Origin: Isoetes engelmannii
Lineage: Eukaryota > Streptophyta > Lycopodiopsida > Isoetales > Isoetaceae
Assembly: GCA_011763485.2 (NCBI GenBank)
Contig: JAANSK020254052.1
Coordinates: 1-22,856 of the forward strand
Direction of reading: 5' to 3'
Length of the DNA: 22,856 bases
Position numbers and translations under genes: made by a program. The notes under the pieces are model-generated. The model was not told the DNA's origin, did no database searches, and saw only the letters and a list, made by a program, of their open reading frames with translations. Below, one piece after another: positions 20,039-22,856 of the stretch (within the stretch, counting starts at the first letter, position 1; every line of letters starts with the position of its first letter).

Positions 20039-20638
20039 ATGGCATACACTGACATAAAATGTGTTGACTTATGTTTGAAACGTCTATGGTGCATCGTGCG
20101 TCCATACTTCAAGTGTATATGTAATGAAAAGGCTAACTGCAATGAAAACATGACATGCTTTGACCATGCCATATGGTATGTGCTCAATAACTTGAATGAA
20201 GTTTTTCCTAGCGTGTCTGTGGCTGGACATATGGTGGCACTAAAAAACTGTCTAAAAGCCACACTCAAAGAAGGAGAGGCTATATTTGTAGCTTATCTTA
20301 AGGTTACGAGAGTACTCATCGGAATGACAATGAAGCTTGGTGAAGATCTCTTGGCCAACCTGAAAATAGAGTATCCCAAAGGTCTCGTGATTGACATATG
20401 CGAAAAGATTAAATCAACGGACTTTCTTAAAGGAAAATTGCTAACTATTAGTATTGGCAATAACAAAGGATCAAAAAAAGGCAAATATGTTAAATCCAGT
20501 GGATCCAGCATTAGAATTAATGCTCCTCCCAGAGTTACATCTTTGCATTCGTCAATCAAAAATGAAGGATCTGAAAGCATTAATGTGGAACGTTGGTACT
20601 CCTGGCAACATTGGACACTCGATTACCAAAGAAGATAA
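20039..20638 (+). CDS. Unrecognised 199-residue open frame
   Basis: Longest uninterrupted plus-strand frame in the window. It starts MAYTDIKCVDLCLKRLWCIV, has a Cys-rich N-terminal third (FKCICNEKANCNENMTC), a helical middle (HMVALKNCLKATLKEGEAIF) and a Lys/Ser/Gly-rich stretch (NNKGSKKGKYVKSSGSS) toward the C-terminus. I do not recognise it. It follows the gag-like remnant on the same strand, so a transposon fragment is the likeliest origin, but its intact frame is notable among broken neighbours. An exon of a host gene is less likely. Confidence 0.3.
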   Translation: MAYTDIKCVDLCLKRLWCIVRPYFKCICNEKANCNENMTCFDHAIWYVLNNLNEVFPSVSVAGHMVALKNCLKATLKEGEAIFVAYLKVTRVLIGMTMKLGEDLLANLKIEYPKGLVIDICEKIKSTDFLKGKLLTISIGNNKGSKKGKYVKSSGSSIRINAPPRVTSLHSSIKNEGSESINVERWYSWQHWTLDYQRR

Positions 20639-20778
20639 CACTAGCTTGCTTCTGGCAGTGGGTAACAGGGCACAACAACTGAAATATAATAAATGAAGTA
20701 TGTTAATATCTTTATTAAGTAAACATATTGTTTGTGCATGAACGGAATGTTTAACTATTTATAGTTGTATATATTGGT

Positions 20779-21114
20779 TTGTACTTTTTGTTTTTTAATC
20801 GAAGGTTGGAGGGATGTCCAACCCACCCGCCCTTAGCTGCCCCTGCACCCCTTTCAATCCTGCTACTACAGGAGGAGCCCTCGCCAGGCCTCTATACTCA
20901 CTTCTTCACAGGACCTACTCCAAGGCCAGGGCCTAAGATAATCCCTCCACGTATGACTGCCCCTGCAACACGCGCGGGTACTAGGTGTCCTGAGAGGAAA
21001 CCCAGTCTCCCACAGCGGGAGGACAACATACTAGCTCCTGGAGAACATAACCTCGAGATCATTCAAAGGGATATGGCCCGAGAGCTCCTGGATATGGCCC
21101 GAGATAACCCGTAA
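20779..21114 (+). CDS. Pro-rich open frame of uncertain status
   Basis: 111 residues, GC-richer than its surroundings, with CPTHPPLAAPAPLSILLLQ and TGPTPRPGPKIIPPRMTAPA, ending in a near-duplicate RELLDMARDNP after IQRDMA. A short tandem repeat (GGATATGGCCCGAGA, twice near 21069 and 21091) underlies the end. Composition differs sharply from the AT-rich flanks, suggesting an inserted fragment. No family recognised; it may be chance. Confidence 0.2.
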   Translation: MYFLFFNRRLEGCPTHPPLAAPAPLSILLLQEEPSPGLYTHFFTGPTPRPGPKIIPPRMTAPATRAGTRCPERKPSLPQREDNILAPGEHNLEIIQRDMARELLDMARDNP

Positions 21115-22200
21115 CCAAAATATGCCAAATCCCTAGTCATAAGTCGCACATGACAACAATCGGGGCCATGTCTGCCTCCACCCTAGAGTATAAGGCGATA
21201 AATGAACTAAGGGATCGATGGATGAGTAGGGATTAATTAAAAAAATATAAACCCTTGCTCATCCAACAATGCCAAATGACTCCCAGGGAGAGCCATGAAG
21301 ATAAATCCAAATGGGTGGAACCCCCGACCTTCTAATGATTTAACCATGACTATATAACATTGCTAAACCTTAGTATTGTGTCCTAGAAACCCCTACAAGC
21401 TAAATGTATTGTGACGTCCACAAAAGTATTTCTAACTATGACACTATCTAAAAATTTTCTAATACATGGCACTAATAAAAAGACGCTAAAACTCAAACTT
21501 CAAAACAATGGCTCACAAAATAGCACATCGTGAATCTAATCCTAAGCTTAAAAATAAGTCAAACACACAAATAATAATCATACGAAAAAAAATCAAATAA
21601 CCCAACAAAAGCCCGCATGAAAGGAAATTATATCACTATAAAACCTATAGGAGGAAAGCCTGACAATGACAAGGCCAAATTGACGACAATGCAAAATAAG
21701 GCACAGGCTTCCAAAAGGAAGTAGAATAAAATAGAAGCTTCCAGAAGCGAAGCAAGGAAGAGAGTCACGAGGCCTACATCCGGAAGAGGTTTGTACTTTT
21801 AATTCCAAGTGGAGCAATAAATATATAAATGGTGTTTTATAAGATATGGAATACTCTTTGGCTTGTTGCCTATCCTAATCCAGAGTTCTGGAAGATGCAT
21901 CTCAGTTGATTTGCATCTACACCACTATCTTCAAGAACCAGTAGATAGTAACTCGGGAAATACTAACATATAAAGCCTAATGATGTGTATGTCGCAGATA
22001 TCTAAATGTATTGAGAAGGATGTACTGGGCAGATCACACCCTCAGGAAGAGTGGAACTAAATAGAAGAAAAAAAAAATTGCATTGTAGTTTTTTATCCAA
22101 AATATTGGATAAGGTATGCCTGCCTAGGATTTTCCATAACGCCATGACTAAGGTATTGGCTAGTACAGGGGAACATATACTGGAGGACATCATGTTCTCA
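21115..22200. other. Intergenic stretch, no supported gene
   Basis: AT-rich, with only short frames. Scattered peptides such as CIVVFYPKYWIRYACLGF near 22060-22125 might belong to the element that follows, but they are broken by stops. Confidence 0.4.
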
Positions 22201-22203
22201 TGA

Positions 22204-22802
22204 AAATATACAAAGAACCTAAGGGATATTTTTTATAAGCCATTTTATGTTTTTGCATGGGATGCTATAGACATATGCCCATGCTCTATCCCCCAGCTAC
22301 ACAAGTTTGTAGACCCTGACATAAGGCATATTTGCACCACTAATATTAAGGTAGTGCAGAATAAGCACTTGAGAAACATGCTCCAAAGGGGTCTTAACCA
22401 TATCCCCAACAAATGTCTAAAGTTAGATTTGTTTAAGCATATGTTAGAAGACTACATATACGAGCTCAATAGGTTTACATTTCCAAACATAAATGAGCTG
22501 GACAAGCTGAGGGTTAAAGTGTTAGTTTTTCGGAATGCTTGAAGGCTGATTAAAAAGGCCTGTAAAAATGATCATACTAGAAATTCCCTTTGAATGATAT
22601 CAAAGTAATCCAAAGCATAGTGTGGTTGTGTAAGTACTTTTATGTAGCAGGGGTTGACAAGGCTACTAACAACTCAACCTTCATTTGTCCTAAATATGCG
22701 CGAAAACTGGCCAGTAATAGGCTACAAAGCAAAGACTTTAGAGAAATCAATATTGACCAAGTTGCCATTATTTGGGAAGGGGTGAGGATAATGTTACCCT
22801 AG
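22204..22802 (+). pseudogene. Penelope-like element fragment, region before the reverse transcriptase core (decayed)
   Basis: One plus-strand frame (from 22204 to a TGA at 22540-22542) reads ICPCSIPQLHKFVDPDIRHI, then CTTNIKVVQNKHLRNMLQRG and LNHIP. A shifted frame (22590-22802) carries YVAGVDKATNNSTFICPKYA. The order and spacing (a CxC pair, then a GHVxTGDLxIIxNxxLRxLLxKGP-like stretch, then ADKAxNNxxxVCxxxY) are what I recall from the N-terminal part of Penelope-like retroelement proteins. The frameshift and missing RT core (the frame stops at 22800-22802) show it is a relic. Family call is from memory. Confidence 0.5.
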
Positions 22803-22805
22803 TTT

Positions 22806-22847
22806 GGGTGATCCCGGAGGTGTTTTTCCCGGCCTCCGGGATCACCC
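22806..22847. repeat. Perfect 15-bp inverted repeat at the right edge
   Basis: GGGTGATCCCGGAGG (22806-22820) is the exact complement of CCTCCGGGATCACCC (22833-22847), with a 12-base loop. It is far richer in GC than the neighbouring DNA. It begins within a few bases of the stop that ends the Penelope-like frame. The window ends 9 bases later, so a larger element cannot be judged. Confidence 0.85.
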
Positions 22848-22856
22848 CCAATTCTC

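Noticed and set aside
1-22856. CRISPR array, bacterial operon or phage genes
   Set aside because: No regularly spaced repeats, no ribosome-binding sites and no compact gene layout. The spliced gene shows this is eukaryotic DNA.

Overview
This is a plant nuclear window dominated by one large spliced gene on the minus strand. I reconstructed it exon by exon as a complete homologue of strumpellin (WASHC5), a subunit of the endosomal WASH complex. Twenty-nine exons and 28 GT-AG introns run from an ATG at 15495-15493 to a TAG at 619-617. The exons join without a frame break into a protein of about 1156 residues, against about 1159 for human strumpellin (compared from memory).

Organism: the many introns, some over 2 kb and loaded with decayed retroelements, and the AT-rich intergenic DNA with long foldback elements point to a land plant with a sizeable genome. 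Two features suggest a lineage other than flowering plants, such as a fern, lycophyte, bryophyte or conifer. One is an intact strumpellin gene, because I recall WASH-complex genes as missing from the model flowering plants. The other is a fragment that looks like a Penelope-like element. This is inference and I cannot name the species.

Layout: 1-616 is the gene's 3' flank. 617-15495 is the strumpellin gene. Its four longest introns are intron 9 (9755-12424, two LINE 3'-end copies plus another repeat), intron 18 (3110-5254, a second copy of that repeat), intron 13 (7262-8450) and intron 14 (6205-7216). Upstream of the start codon are two hairpin-forming inverted repeats (15693-15798 and 16035-16176) and three G-box hexamers. 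17130-17597 is a foldback element with arms of about 205 bp. From about 17.6 kb to the end there is no gene I can support: a decayed LTR-retrotransposon gag region (about 18100-19900, plus strand), an unrecognised 199-residue open frame (20039-20638), a short Pro-rich open frame (20779-21114), a Penelope-like fragment (about 22204-22802) and a perfect 15-bp inverted repeat at the right edge.

How it fits together: there is one host gene in a repeat-rich setting. Strumpellin works with WASH1, FAM21, SWIP and CCDC53 to activate Arp2/3 on endosomes; no other subunit is encoded here. No CRISPR array, operon, tRNA or rRNA was seen.
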